Positions 34,705-44,131 are shown, counted from the first letter of the stretch. The stretch is DNA of 64,000 nt from Bacteroidota bacterium (GCA_020444275.1 JAHLLG010000003.1:362147-426146); one strand, 5' to 3'. Program-made: numbers and translations. Notes: generated by a model not told the origin, from the letters alone.

Positions 34705-36042
34705 TTAATTAAAAAAGTTATCCAGTTTTTTGACTGCCGAAGGTAAGGCAAATACAACAACACGGTCGTCGGGTTTTATTTCTGTGTCGCCTGTGGCGAT
34801 AAATGATTTCTCGTTTCGGATTACACCTCCAACAATGGCATCTTTTGGAAAATCAATATTACGTAAACTGCCTTTTGTAATTCTTGATCCCTCTTTCGCC
34901 ACAAATTCAAGAACATCGGCATCTGAACCTGTTAAGCATTTCATGGTTTCAACCTCTGCACTCATGGTAAATTTAAAAATACGGCTAGCAGTGATCAATT
35001 TCTTATTAACTATGGTGTCTATTCCCATACTTTCGCCGAGGTCAATATAATCGATATTTTCAATTTCGGCTATAGTCTTTTTTACGCCCATTTTTTTTGC
35101 TAGCAAACAGGATAAAATATTGGTTTCAGAGTTTCCTGTAACAGCAATAAAGGTATCCATGTTCGATAAGCCTTCTTCATTTAACAAGTCAATATTCCTA
35201 CCATCACCATGGATAACTAATGAATTGTTCAGGTAATCAGCTAATTGGGCACTTTTATTTTTATCAATCTCGATAAGTTTAATATTAAACCTGTTTTCCA
35301 GCGATTTGGCAACACGTTTTCCAATCCGGCTACCACCTAAAATCATAATATTCTTGATTTCGATCTTCTTTTTTCCCGAATATTTCATTACATCACGAAC
35401 GCCTGCCTTGTTAGTTACCACGTAGGCTAAGTCGTTTAATTGAAACTGATCGTGTCCTCGGGGAATAATTGTTTTACCATTACGTGTGATAGCAACTGCT
35501 CTGAAATCAATATGTTTGTTTTTCGCAATTTCAATCAGTGTTTGATTCAATACTAGTGCTTTTTCATCCAGCTTTAATACGTATAAGGAAAGTTTTCCTC
35601 CCGAAAAATCAACCGATTCGAATATCTCTCCCTGTCCTAATAAATTAACTACTTCTCTGGCTGCAATTCGTTCCGGATAGATTAAGTAATCAATTCCTAA
35701 TCTGGTAAAATGAGAAATATTTTCTGGTTCGATATATTCGTAGTTGTCTACTCTGGCAACGGTTTTTTTTGCTCCAAGTTTTTTGGCAATAATGGCTGCA
35801 GTAATATTGGTTTCTTCGGAGTGCGTAACTGCTATAAACAGGTCGGCTTTTTTAACTTTTGCTTCTTTTAATACCTCGAAAGATGTTGCCGATCCCGGCA
35901 TAATGAGTAAATCGAGATGTGCATCAATATCTTTTAAACTCTCTTCATCAGGATCAATTACTGTAATATCGTGAAATTCGGCACTTAACATTTTTGCTAA
36001 GTGGCTTCCTACTTCTCCGGCTCCTGCAACTATAATCTTCAT
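34705..36042 (-). CDS. trkA: Trk potassium uptake regulator TrkA
   Basis: 445 residues with two RCK/NAD-binding halves: MKIIVAGAGEVGSHLAKML at 1-19 and IMILGGSRIGKRVAKSL near 233, each followed by a TrkA-C domain (about 140-220 and 370-445). It senses NAD(H) or ATP and gates TrkH. First gene of the trkA-trkH-pnuC unit. A TAnnTTTG box lies 37 bp upstream. Confidence 0.95.
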   Translation of the reverse strand: MKIIVAGAGEVGSHLAKMLSAEFHDITVIDPDEESLKDIDAHLDLLIMPGSATSFEVLKEAKVKKADLFIAVTHSEETNITAAIIAKKLGAKKTVARVDNYEYIEPENISHFTRLGIDYLIYPERIAAREVVNLLGQGEIFESVDFSGGKLSLYVLKLDEKALVLNQTLIEIAKNKHIDFRAVAITRNGKTIIPRGHDQFQLNDLAYVVTNKAGVRDVMKYSGKKKIEIKNIMILGGSRIGKRVAKSLENRFNIKLIEIDKNKSAQLADYLNNSLVIHGDGRNIDLLNEEGLSNMDTFIAVTGNSETNILSCLLAKKMGVKKTIAEIENIDYIDLGESMGIDTIVNKKLITASRIFKFTMSAEVETMKCLTGSDADVLEFVAKEGSRITKGSLRNIDFPKDAIVGGVIRNEKSFIATGDTEIKPDDRVVVFALPSAVKKLDNFFN

Positions 36043-36078
36043 GTGTTTAGTTTAGTTAGCTTAAAAATAAATTGGCTG

Positions 36079-36086
36079 CAAATTTA
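36079..36086 (-). promoter_or_regulatory. Probable trkA operon -7 box
   Basis: Minus-strand TAAATTTG, matching TAnnTTTG, 37 bp before the trkA ATG. No TTG at the expected -33 distance. Confidence 0.45.
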
Positions 36087-36167
36087 TAATAAATAACAAA
36101 TTAAAAGATTCTATTTCAAAATATCTATTTAATATCTCCTTTTTTTACAAACGGGATTAATCCTTAG

Positions 36168-38240
36168 TTAAAGATACTCTATATAAGCACCATCGTTTAT
36201 AACATTAATATATTCGATTTTGTTTTCTGTACACTCTTTTTCCCATCTGTTAATGGTATAGTACGAATTAGAGGTATCAAAAATGATGCGCTCAAATTCG
36301 AAGTAGTTTAATAGCTCTGGTATAGATACCTTAATGTTTTCTGATAGGATAATATAGTCCGTTTTAAGCTTATTTACAGGCTTGTACTGTAGAAAGTAAA
36401 TGTCTTTTATCTGCACAAATCGTTGGTTGTTGAGAGAAAAGTAATTGATAGGTTTCCACAAAAGCTTTTCGGTTACATACTGGTTATCGATATGGAGATG
36501 TTCCCGAACCGGCAAAATATTAAACCGGATATTGTTATCATCCTCTGCTACTTGATGGTTGTGAAGAAAAAATGCTTTGCTATGACTTATGAGTTGAATT
36601 GCACTCATTTTAGGAGTATGGTGAACAATAAACATGGATTTTCGGGAATTTACCTCTTGTAGAGTGATGTTATATAATGTAAATCCTATAAAAAAGAGTA
36701 TCGTTAAATAGAGATGCTGAGTTCTTTTACTTAATATAAAAAAGGACAGGGTAAGAATAAACGCAAGCAAAATGAATACTTCAGTTTTATCCACAAGTAA
36801 ACCGGAAATGTTTGACCCCGGAAGGTTTTCAATAAAGTTAATGCTACTATTTAAAGCGATCAGAAAGAAGTTGATCAGTTTGGCAATGATGGATGATATC
36901 ATCTTTGAAAATGAAAAAATGAATAGAATTAGTGCTCCATAAATGACCAGTGTAGCTAGCGGAATGATGATTATGTTGGTTACGATAAAATAGGCCGGGA
37001 ATTGATTAAAATAGTGAACTGTAATGGGGAATGTGCCGATTTGTGCAGCGATGGCAACCGAAACAAGCTGCCATATATAATCCGGAATTTTTTTATTGAA
37101 ATTTAGTAGTGAATATATTTTTGGTTGAAAAAACACAATACTCAACACAGCCGCGTATGATAGTTGAAATCCAACGCTCATAACTGAGTAGGGATTATAC
37201 AGTAGCAAAATAAAAGCAGATGCGGCAATGGAGTTGTAAATATTCATTTGGCGGGTAAATACATTCCCAAAACTGATAAAAGAAAACATGATGGTTGCCC
37301 GCATAACCGAATCGGATAATCCGGTAAGAAAGGCATAAAAGAATAGCATTGAAATAGTAATGAGCGACCGAAGAACTTTACCATAGCGGTTTTTTTCAAG
37401 AAAAAACAGGAGTTTACACAAAATAATATAGATGATTCCCACATGCAATCCGGAAACCGCCAGAATATGCATAGCACCACTGGTTGAGAAGCTTTCCTTT
37501 AGTTCAGGTGTCAGTTCATCTTTATAACCTAAGGTGAGTGCCGATAATACGGCGAATTCATCACCTTGAATGTTATTTTGTTCGTAAATTTTTAGCAATT
37601 GTTGCCTGGTTTTATTGGAAAGTAGTTTTAGTTTAGAACCTTTATTTTTAGCAATAACCCTGAATTTTTCTTTCTCAATATAACTTTGATTGTAAATCTC
37701 TTTAAACGATAAATATCTTTTGTAATTAAACGCATAAGGATTTCCGGTATGTTTTATTTCGTTGATATATGCGTTTGCAATGATCTGATCACCTAACGAT
37801 AGATTCAGGGTAGCAGAATCTTTTTCGAAATAACAGATAAGCAGAGAATTCGTTGTTTTCCAAATAGCAGAGTCTTTTATCGATTTAACTTTTAATACCG
37901 CCTTAACAGAGTTTTCTTTTTCGGTTGGTGATTCCGTTAGTGTAGCAATAAACGTGTGTTCTTTCTCTTCAAAATAGTTCTCTTTTTGTTGTTTAAAGAT
38001 TACCAGTTGAATGCCCAGAACAAAAAGAAACAACGAAATAAGCACACCCCAAATTTTATTAAATGAAAAGTGCCGTGTTAGACGAAAAGCAGCAAAAATA
38101 AGAATTACAATAAGCAAACCGCTCAAAAAGATAAGGTTGTATTTGGCCCAAAAGCTAAATTTAATCTGGAAAACGATTCCCAGAATAAAAGGTACTAATA
38201 AACGAAAAAAAGGTGTTTGATGCAGAAATCGTTCAAACAT
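36168..38240 (-). CDS. comEC: ComEC/Rec2-type DNA uptake channel with degenerate C-terminal domain
   Basis: 690 residues. An N-terminal DUF4131 region with three helices and an OB-like part (about 1-200), then the Competence channel domain with about ten helices (SGAMHILAVSGLHVGIIYII is its hallmark, near 258). The C-terminal 190 residues are where ComEC normally has a metallo-beta-lactamase-like nuclease; no HxHxDH motif is present and only the last strands are recognisable (IILSENIKVSIPELL, INDGAYIEYL). It transports single-stranded DNA across the inner membrane in transformation. Loss of the active site in this domain is an observation here; whether it is shared by relatives needs alignment. 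Confidence 0.9.
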   Translation of the reverse strand: MFERFLHQTPFFRLLVPFILGIVFQIKFSFWAKYNLIFLSGLLIVILIFAAFRLTRHFSFNKIWGVLISLFLFVLGIQLVIFKQQKENYFEEKEHTFIATLTESPTEKENSVKAVLKVKSIKDSAIWKTTNSLLICYFEKDSATLNLSLGDQIIANAYINEIKHTGNPYAFNYKRYLSFKEIYNQSYIEKEKFRVIAKNKGSKLKLLSNKTRQQLLKIYEQNNIQGDEFAVLSALTLGYKDELTPELKESFSTSGAMHILAVSGLHVGIIYIILCKLLFFLEKNRYGKVLRSLITISMLFFYAFLTGLSDSVMRATIMFSFISFGNVFTRQMNIYNSIAASAFILLLYNPYSVMSVGFQLSYAAVLSIVFFQPKIYSLLNFNKKIPDYIWQLVSVAIAAQIGTFPITVHYFNQFPAYFIVTNIIIIPLATLVIYGALILFIFSFSKMISSIIAKLINFFLIALNSSINFIENLPGSNISGLLVDKTEVFILLAFILTLSFFILSKRTQHLYLTILFFIGFTLYNITLQEVNSRKSMFIVHHTPKMSAIQLISHSKAFFLHNHQVAEDDNNIRFNILPVREHLHIDNQYVTEKLLWKPINYFSLNNQRFVQIKDIYFLQYKPVNKLKTDYIILSENIKVSIPELLNYFEFERIIFDTSNSYYTINRWEKECTENKIEYINVINDGAYIEYL

Positions 38241-38319
38241 ACTTTAATTAATAACAAGGTTTAAATTAAAGTTAGTAATAAAATTTTGAACGATAAAATT
38301 TAGGTGCAAAAAGAATTTG

Positions 38320-38652
38320 CTATTCCATTAATTTCTCAACTTGCTCTCTCAATTTAGGAAGATGATTTGTTAAAATACCCCAGATAAGAACATCGTCAAC
38401 TTTGTCATATCCGTGAATTACCCAGTTTCTTAAATCAACGATCTTTCGTGCATTATCGATTGGAAATTTACTATCTATTTTTAAAATACGATTTGAAGCC
38501 TCACCAATTATTTCAAGTTCTCTTTCAACTGCTCTTCTAAGAAGTTTATTTTCAGAATATTCAGTAAAGTTTCTATCCTCTCCTAGATATTCATAAATTG
38601 AATTTATTGATGTGATGATATCATAAAGGTATTTCTGAATCTTAAGCTCCAT
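38320..38652 (-). CDS. hepT: HepT-like HEPN toxin (DUF86)
   Basis: 110 residues from ATG 38652. An all-helical HEPN domain with the RNase motif R-x4-H in LRNWVIHGYD, and the DUF86 start LKIQKYLYDIITSINSIYEYL. The longer ORF (to 38676) is less likely because MELKIQKYL is the family start and overlaps the mntA stop by 11 bp. HepT is the toxin of the type VII MntA/HepT pair, neutralised by AMP addition from the MNT partner at a Tyr close to the RNase motif; a Tyr (HGYDKV) is present right after it. Confidence 0.9.
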   Translation of the reverse strand: MELKIQKYLYDIITSINSIYEYLGEDRNFTEYSENKLLRRAVERELEIIGEASNRILKIDSKFPIDNARKIVDLRNWVIHGYDKVDDVLIWGILTNHLPKLREQVEKLME

Positions 38653-38971
38653 ACAATAACTGTTTATTCTGGTCAATAGATTGAATAAAGTAAGGATTTG
38701 AAAGGGAATTTTGTGTTACCAAATCAATTTCTCTGTTGAGCAATTCTCTCAATTTATAATGAAGGGTAAAATAATTCTCAGTATATTCTTCAATGCTTAA
38801 TGATTCCTTAAAAGCAATTAGAAAGTCTATATCACTATTATTATCCAATTGATCAGTATTTGCAGAACCAAAAATATATAGTGATTTTACACCATGGTCA
38901 TCACACAGTCTAATGATGTCATTTAATTTTTCTTTTACAATGCTATTCATATTCTGCATTTTAATTACCAT
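38642..38971 (-). CDS. mntA: MntA-like nucleotidyltransferase antitoxin
   Basis: 109 residues from the first ATG (38971); the frame continues upstream to a TTG at 39001, and ATGs at 38959 and 38950 are also possible. The minimal nucleotidyltransferase motif GSx10DxD is complete: FGSANTDQLDNNSDIDFLI, and NREIDLV supplies the third acidic residue. It transfers AMP to HepT to silence it. The 11-bp overlap with hepT means strict co-translation. The pair sits at the edge of a repeat-rich spacer, consistent with an acquired module. Confidence 0.9.
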   Translation of the reverse strand: MVIKMQNMNSIVKEKLNDIIRLCDDHGVKSLYIFGSANTDQLDNNSDIDFLIAFKESLSIEEYTENYFTLHYKLRELLNREIDLVTQNSLSNPYFIQSIDQNKQLLYGA

Positions 38972-39230
38972 CAAATATACAGCAAATTTAGAATTGCTCA
39001 AAATTCCTTTCGCTAACGCGGATATGTTAACCGTGCTATACTTTTTATTTTATTACGCCCGGACTCTAAGCCTGCCTGATGGTATTCAGATCCGCGCGAA
39101 CTGGAATAAAAATATGCTTTCAATAAGATTAATAAGCATCAGAATCTAACAGAGTATTTTAAAAATAAACCTATTTAATCCAGCCACCAAGACATTAAGG
39201 CTCCAAGAATCACAAAATAAAAACTATTAG

Positions 39231-39281
39231 CCTGACGTATTCATAAATATTATATTTTTCAATATTTATGAATACGTCAGG
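39231..39281. repeat. Perfect 21-bp inverted repeat with 9-nt loop
   Basis: The left arm (39231-39251) begins CCTGACGTATTC and the right arm (39261-39281) ends GAATACGTCAGG; all 21 pairs match. The 9-nt loop is ATATTTTTC. No T run follows on either side, so it is not a standard terminator, and it is followed within 6 bp by further CGTGAC palindromes. Confidence 0.9.
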
Positions 39282-39286
39282 TTAAC

Positions 39287-39313
39287 CCGTGACGATTATT
39301 GTCACGGCGTGAC
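39287..39313. repeat. Nested CGTGAC inverted repeats
   Basis: CCGTGAC (39287-39293) pairs with GTCACGG (39301-39307), and the latter continues as GTCACGGCGTGAC, itself a palindrome. The 12-mer GTCACGGCGTGA recurs at 45606-45617, so this is part of a dispersed repeat family. Confidence 0.7.
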
Positions 39314-39670
39314 CGAAAGCGTCATCGCATGACTGTGAAAAATCAAAGATTTACTTTAGTCAAACCTTTGATTTTTCTTACGTCAGCAAAGGCGGTCCAA
39401 AAAGTGAGAAAATTGCTAATTATTCAGATCCATTTACTTTGTGAAACTCTGTGTCTTCTTCGTGAAACTTTGTGTAACAGTATTTTGTAATTGTACCACG
39501 AAGTCACACAAAGGACTCACTAAGTTACTCAAAGACTTTTTGGACAGCCCCAGGTTAGAAGATCACTTCTTTGTGCGATTTAGAGACTTAGAGACTTTGT
39601 GGCAAAAATTAGATCTTTTTCTAGAGCTATCTACAGAATTTTCGAAGCTGCTCATTCGAACAGGCAAATT

Positions 39671-39700
39671 AAAAAAGCGGTCCCGAATTGGAACCGCTTT
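39671..39700 (-). terminator. Terminator of the T9SS cargo gene
   Basis: Stem AAAGCGGT / ACCGCTTT with an extra CC/GG pair inside, followed on the minus strand by six T. It lies 36 bp past the stop. Confidence 0.85.
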
Positions 39701-39736
39701 TACATCTTAGAACTTAATTCCTAAGTCTTTTGCATT

Positions 39737-42700
39737 TTATTGAATCATAATTTTAGAAACTTTAGTGTTTTTACCATCATTTATTCTGATATAGTAAATT
39801 CCACTTGCTTCGTTGCTTATGTCAATCTGCTCTTTGTAGAAACCATCCTGGTTTACTTCCTTATTGTATACTACCTGACCCTGAATGTTAATAATCTGTA
39901 CATTAAATGAACCGGCTTTGCTTGCATTCATTTCTAATGTAAACATTCCATTATTTGGGTTAGGGAATATATTCATGGAAACGATACCGTCAGGGGTTCC
40001 GATTCCTGTGGTTATGCTATACGATCCTGTATGTTCAGTATTGAAATATTCATCAGCAGCAGTTACTTTATAATAAACTGTTGCAGATGAAGCAGGAATC
40101 GTTCCTTCAAATACATCGGCTGTAGCCGTTTCGGTAAAAGTAACTTCTGTATCCTCAGAACCTTCAGCAGAACCGTACATTAAACTGGCAGTTAAGTTTG
40201 CAGTTTCGGTATCTCCATCTGTAATCGTTGCAGAAACTGTTACTTCATCTGTAGCTGTTGGAGTTGTAGGAGCTATGGTTACATCAGAAATAGCAGGAGC
40301 CTGGAAGCTTACTAATCCAAGGTTTGCAATGAAATCCTGGCCAAATACAATCCATTCTGAATCATCATAATTTGTTCCGGCTGAAGCTGCCCAATCTGTA
40401 TTACCTGTAGTAATCTCATACTTTCTCATTATGGTGTGTTCTCCTGTTGCAGCAGTTGTATCAGCTACATCCCATTCAGTAGCTTCATCAGGAACTCCTA
40501 TAACATCAATTAACACATCATTTTTGAATAATCCCATAGCATCATCACCATTGAATGAAGGAACTTTATGTCCTTGTTCTTCTGAATATGCAAATGTAGT
40601 ATCTGCAACATCAATAATTGCTGCATCAGCTTGAGCATTTGCAACAACATAAACATCACCGGCTGCTACCATTCCTTCAAGAGGTAGTACGTATGCTATT
40701 CCGTCAGTTCCCCAACCTGATCCGTTGTGAGATTGTTTTATTGTATATTCAGAAAGATCCACAGCAACGGTATTTGGATTATAAAGCTCAATTGCCTTAT
40801 TACTACCAGATCCTTCAATATATTCTGATATAAAAAGATCATTCTCCGGTTCTACACGTACATCAAATGTTGTACTTGTTGCATCAGTTAATGATCCGCT
40901 AGCAGCTGTTAGTGTAACACCCGTTCCGTCATCTGAGAATGATATTGCACTAAACGTTGCTACTCCTGCTACTGGTGTTTCTGAAACAGCACTGGTTAAT
41001 GTTGCACCTGTAGCTGTTATTGCTATATCTGTTACATAATCGGTATCTATATTTCCATTAGCATCTATAGCTTCTACTACTACGGCTGGTTCAATGTTAT
41101 TGCCAACATAAACATTTGTAGGTTCTGTTGAGAAACTTAATTCAGTTGCTACTACTTCAATGGTTATATCATTTCCAGTGATATCTCCTCCTGCAAATGT
41201 AGCAGGGAATTCAGAAGATATTCCAACGGTTTCAAATCCATGATCTGTAGCAGGAATCATAAACTGAACTACATTTCCGTCAGCGGCATGTGGATCCAAA
41301 ACAACTTTAAGTGTTACATTTATGCTTCCTGCATCAGGAACAGTAATATCCCCTTCACTAAATGTAAAAGCAATAGAATCTTCACCAATAATAGGTTCGT
41401 TTTCAATAGTAACTTCAGTTGTACCATCAATTACAAACCAACCATCTGCAAGATCGTCTGTATTTAAATCAAGCGTCATATTAGGTCCGTAGTAAAGCAC
41501 AATTTGTCTAACATATGTTGGAAGTCCATCGGCAGTACCGGCATCAGTAATATCAAATGAAAAAACTTCAAATGCCTCAGCAGTTTCGTCACCATCTACT
41601 ACTGCAACCGTTGCAGCAGCAACCTGCATTGTTGGAGCACTTACGTCAGAATCAGTATCTGGCACTATATCACTAACTTCAATGTTGTAATCTGCTTCTG
41701 TTGTTCCATCTTCTGCAGTTCCAGTTAAAAAATATCCATCTTGTAAATCAGTTGCAACTGCACCGCCATCAGAAACATAAACCTCGAAAGTACCCCCTGG
41801 AGGTGCTGTAATATTAGATTTAAATGTTGCTAAGGTTGTTCCATTTGGAATGTTTGAAATTGTTCCTGGTGTTCCATCAACAACTGTGTAAACACCTGAA
41901 GTTACATGAGCCTCTGATCTTGGGATAGTATAACTTTGTTCATCACTTGTTGTAGTAAGACCATCATCATCAGTAGCGGAAACTACATAATAAACCGTAG
42001 CAGCTTCTGCCTGTGCAGGAATAGTTGCGTCAGCAACAAAATTTGGAGCAACTCCTTCTGACATGGTTATGGTACCTTCACTATAGTCACCACTGGTTAA
42101 TCCCCACGATAAACTTGCAGAAGCAACGCTTCCGTTATCATTAATATCTGCAGAAATGGTAACAGCATCCGAAGATGTTGGGCTTGCCGGTGTTGTAGCA
42201 AAATTAGAAATTACCGGAGGGTCGGTTATAATAGAAACATCATCTACCTGCCATGTTTTACCATCTGTATCGGTTCCAATATATTTAAATGCTACATGAA
42301 CACTTCCACCTGTATATGATGAAATATCAATATCACCGGAGTATACATCATCATAATCTCCTGGAGATAATGCAGGTGATAATTGATCCCAGGTTGCTGC
42401 TGATGGAGCACTTGTTCCATCATAGTCTGAAGAAATATATACCTCAATATCATCACTGGTTCCGGCAAAGTCTTTACATGCATTATAAAAACCAAAGATA
42501 GCTGTTGTTGCACCACTTAGATCAACAGCTGGTGAAATTAACCAGGTTTCACTTGCATGATTAGAACCAGCATCATAGTTTGACATTTGAGCATAAGAGT
42601 CACCTCCAAAACTGGCAATTTCCCAATCAAGTGTTCCGGTAACTAATTGTGTGGTCCATCCATCTGTGTTAATGTCGCCAGTTTCAAAATCTCGAGTATA

Positions 42701-44131
42701 AGGAGGAGATACAGTTACCATTCCATATACTCCGAAAGTTTCACTTGTAGCTTCTGGTAAACTACCATCATTGGCTGCCAGGGTAACATTGGTTTCTTCC
42801 GTGTCGAATGTAAGATCGCTAAATGTGGCTACGCCACTAACAGCAGTCACGGGGTTAGTTCCTGTCATAGTGCCTGATCCAGAAAAAGTTAAGGTAATAT
42901 CAGAGGTATAATCAGTGTCAATACTACCATTGGCATCAGTTGCTGCAATTTCAACAGCAGGATCCATGGCAACAGCAGTAACTACATTACTTGGTTGTGT
43001 CAAGAATGAGAACTGTGTTGAAGTTACATCAATGGTGATATCGTTTCCGGTAACATCCGTTCCAAAATCACTTGCAAAACCTGAACCTGCAATATCGGAT
43101 ATGAACCCATGCGAATCAGCATCTACCATACACTGAATTACAGCATTATCTGTAACGCTTGTACTTAACCATACATATAAAGTAACTAATTGACTTCCGC
43201 CATCGGCAATATCCAGTTCACCATCGTCGATATAAAAAGTTACCTGGTCAGCCTGTACATCAGGTTCTGTGGTAATAGTTAATGGTCCGGTTCCTTCTTT
43301 GTAAAGATAACCTCCACCAATATCGCTGGTCCAATCTGCTGTGTTATTAGGACCTGCCTTTATGGTAATAGCAGTAACTTCAGTAGGTAGTCCATCTCCA
43401 CTGGCAGCATCTTCAATATTAAATTGAAATACAGCTACAGCTTCACCTTGTGTATCAATTGTAGATGCAATATTTGCAGCTGCAGGTTGTGTAGCTCCCG
43501 ATGAATTAACAGTGGAAGTGTTGTCGTTTGGGTTTAGTTCTGTTCCTGTTATTTTGATATTATCAAAACCAGAATATCCAGTACTACCATTATCTCTTAC
43601 AGCAATGTCCAGTGCAACAGTGTTGGTACCTCCGGGTACTGAAATAGTAATAGAGCCTTCTGCGTCAGTAGGGTCAACTCCTCCATCAACAATTAATACA
43701 TCGGATTGTGGTGTTCCATCATAATACACAATATATTTAGCGTCATCATCATTTGCATTATACCCAACTACATCATAGTCAAAAGTTATTTCAACGTTGG
43801 TGTAGGAACTTATGTCAACAGTGCCAAAACTTAAAGTAGCAAATCCTGCTGTTCCATTGTCCCCTTCATCATCAAGGTCATTTTCACCAATAATATTACC
43901 GGAGAAACTGGCCATGTCAAGAGGGGATGCACTTGAGGCTGCAATAATTCCATAATACCCATCACCTCCCCAGGTGTTGTCAAAGAAGGTTACATCATTA
44001 GTATAAGACCATTCAGGAGTTCCTCCATCGAAATCTTGGACGGCAATCGTTGTTTGCCCATTCACCCAACCCACCGTAAAAAGGGCGAGTGTAAAGGTTA
44101 ATAAAAATTTAAAAAGTAAGTGTTTTTTCAT
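39737..44131 (-). CDS. Large secreted T9SS cargo protein with lamin-tail and duplicated adhesin-like domains
   Basis: 1464 residues. Signal peptide 1-25 (LLFKFLLTFTLALFTVGWVNG). Then a choice-of-anchor-like beta domain (about 27-200), repeat unit A (about 205-475), a jelly-roll choice-of-anchor J domain (about 478-635: YTRDFETGD...SETWLISPAVDLSG), Ig-like segments, repeat unit B (about 826-1096), a lamin-tail domain (about 1097-1270: LFISEYIEGSGSNKAIELYN), and a T9SS type A sorting domain at the end (IFPNPNNGMFTLEM...GIYYIRINDG). Units A and B share order and motifs such as VTGNDITID / ITGNDITIE and SFLTQPSNV / SFSTEPTNV. Probably exported by T9SS and anchored or released at the cell surface. 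Acidic, Thr/Ser-rich. Confidence 0.88.
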   Translation of the reverse strand: MKKHLLFKFLLTFTLALFTVGWVNGQTTIAVQDFDGGTPEWSYTNDVTFFDNTWGGDGYYGIIAASSASPLDMASFSGNIIGENDLDDEGDNGTAGFATLSFGTVDISSYTNVEITFDYDVVGYNANDDDAKYIVYYDGTPQSDVLIVDGGVDPTDAEGSITISVPGGTNTVALDIAVRDNGSTGYSGFDNIKITGTELNPNDNTSTVNSSGATQPAAANIASTIDTQGEAVAVFQFNIEDAASGDGLPTEVTAITIKAGPNNTADWTSDIGGGYLYKEGTGPLTITTEPDVQADQVTFYIDDGELDIADGGSQLVTLYVWLSTSVTDNAVIQCMVDADSHGFISDIAGSGFASDFGTDVTGNDITIDVTSTQFSFLTQPSNVVTAVAMDPAVEIAATDANGSIDTDYTSDITLTFSGSGTMTGTNPVTAVSGVATFSDLTFDTEETNVTLAANDGSLPEATSETFGVYGMVTVSPPYTRDFETGDINTDGWTTQLVTGTLDWEIASFGGDSYAQMSNYDAGSNHASETWLISPAVDLSGATTAIFGFYNACKDFAGTSDDIEVYISSDYDGTSAPSAATWDQLSPALSPGDYDDVYSGDIDISSYTGGSVHVAFKYIGTDTDGKTWQVDDVSIITDPPVISNFATTPASPTSSDAVTISADINDNGSVASASLSWGLTSGDYSEGTITMSEGVAPNFVADATIPAQAEAATVYYVVSATDDDGLTTTSDEQSYTIPRSEAHVTSGVYTVVDGTPGTISNIPNGTTLATFKSNITAPPGGTFEVYVSDGGAVATDLQDGYFLTGTAEDGTTEADYNIEVSDIVPDTDSDVSAPTMQVAAATVAVVDGDETAEAFEVFSFDITDAGTADGLPTYVRQIVLYYGPNMTLDLNTDDLADGWFVIDGTTEVTIENEPIIGEDSIAFTFSEGDITVPDAGSINVTLKVVLDPHAADGNVVQFMIPATDHGFETVGISSEFPATFAGGDITGNDITIEVVATELSFSTEPTNVYVGNNIEPAVVVEAIDANGNIDTDYVTDIAITATGATLTSAVSETPVAGVATFSAISFSDDGTGVTLTAASGSLTDATSTTFDVRVEPENDLFISEYIEGSGSNKAIELYNPNTVAVDLSEYTIKQSHNGSGWGTDGIAYVLPLEGMVAAGDVYVVANAQADAAIIDVADTTFAYSEEQGHKVPSFNGDDAMGLFKNDVLIDVIGVPDEATEWDVADTTAATGEHTIMRKYEITTGNTDWAASAGTNYDDSEWIVFGQDFIANLGLVSFQAPAISDVTIAPTTPTATDEVTVSATITDGDTETANLTASLMYGSAEGSEDTEVTFTETATADVFEGTIPASSATVYYKVTAADEYFNTEHTGSYSITTGIGTPDGIVSMNIFPNPNNGMFTLEMNASKAGSFNVQIINIQGQVVYNKEVNQDGFYKEQIDISNEASGIYYIRINDGKNTKVSKIMIQ

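Larger units (their letters stand above)
39002..39736. other. Repeat-rich intergenic region, no convincing gene
   Basis: 735 bp. ORFs of 63-89 codons exist but have no recognisable sequence and are built from repeats. Content: a degenerate segment near 39005-39115; CACAAAG-type tracts at 39180-39225 and 39425-39610 (TTTGTGAAAC, CACACAAAGG, GAGACTTTGTGG); a perfect 21-bp inverted repeat at 39231-39281; and CGTGAC-type inverted repeats at 39287-39313. The tracts look like the dispersed extragenic repeats found in many Bacteroidota genomes. Confidence 0.6.

Noticed and set aside
38913..39149. 78-codon plus-strand ORF over the mntA start
   Set aside because: Mostly antisense to mntA, which has clear motifs; the remainder is repeat-like spacer.
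39425..39540. Repeated TTTGTG/CACAAAG units considered as a CRISPR array
   Set aside because: Units are irregular in length and spacing, partly inverted, and no cas genes are present.
39299..39710. ORFs of 63 and 89 codons in the 39-kb spacer
   Set aside because: They are made of repeat sequence (TTTGTG and GAGACTT tracts) and end inside the T9SS gene's terminator; no protein-like composition.
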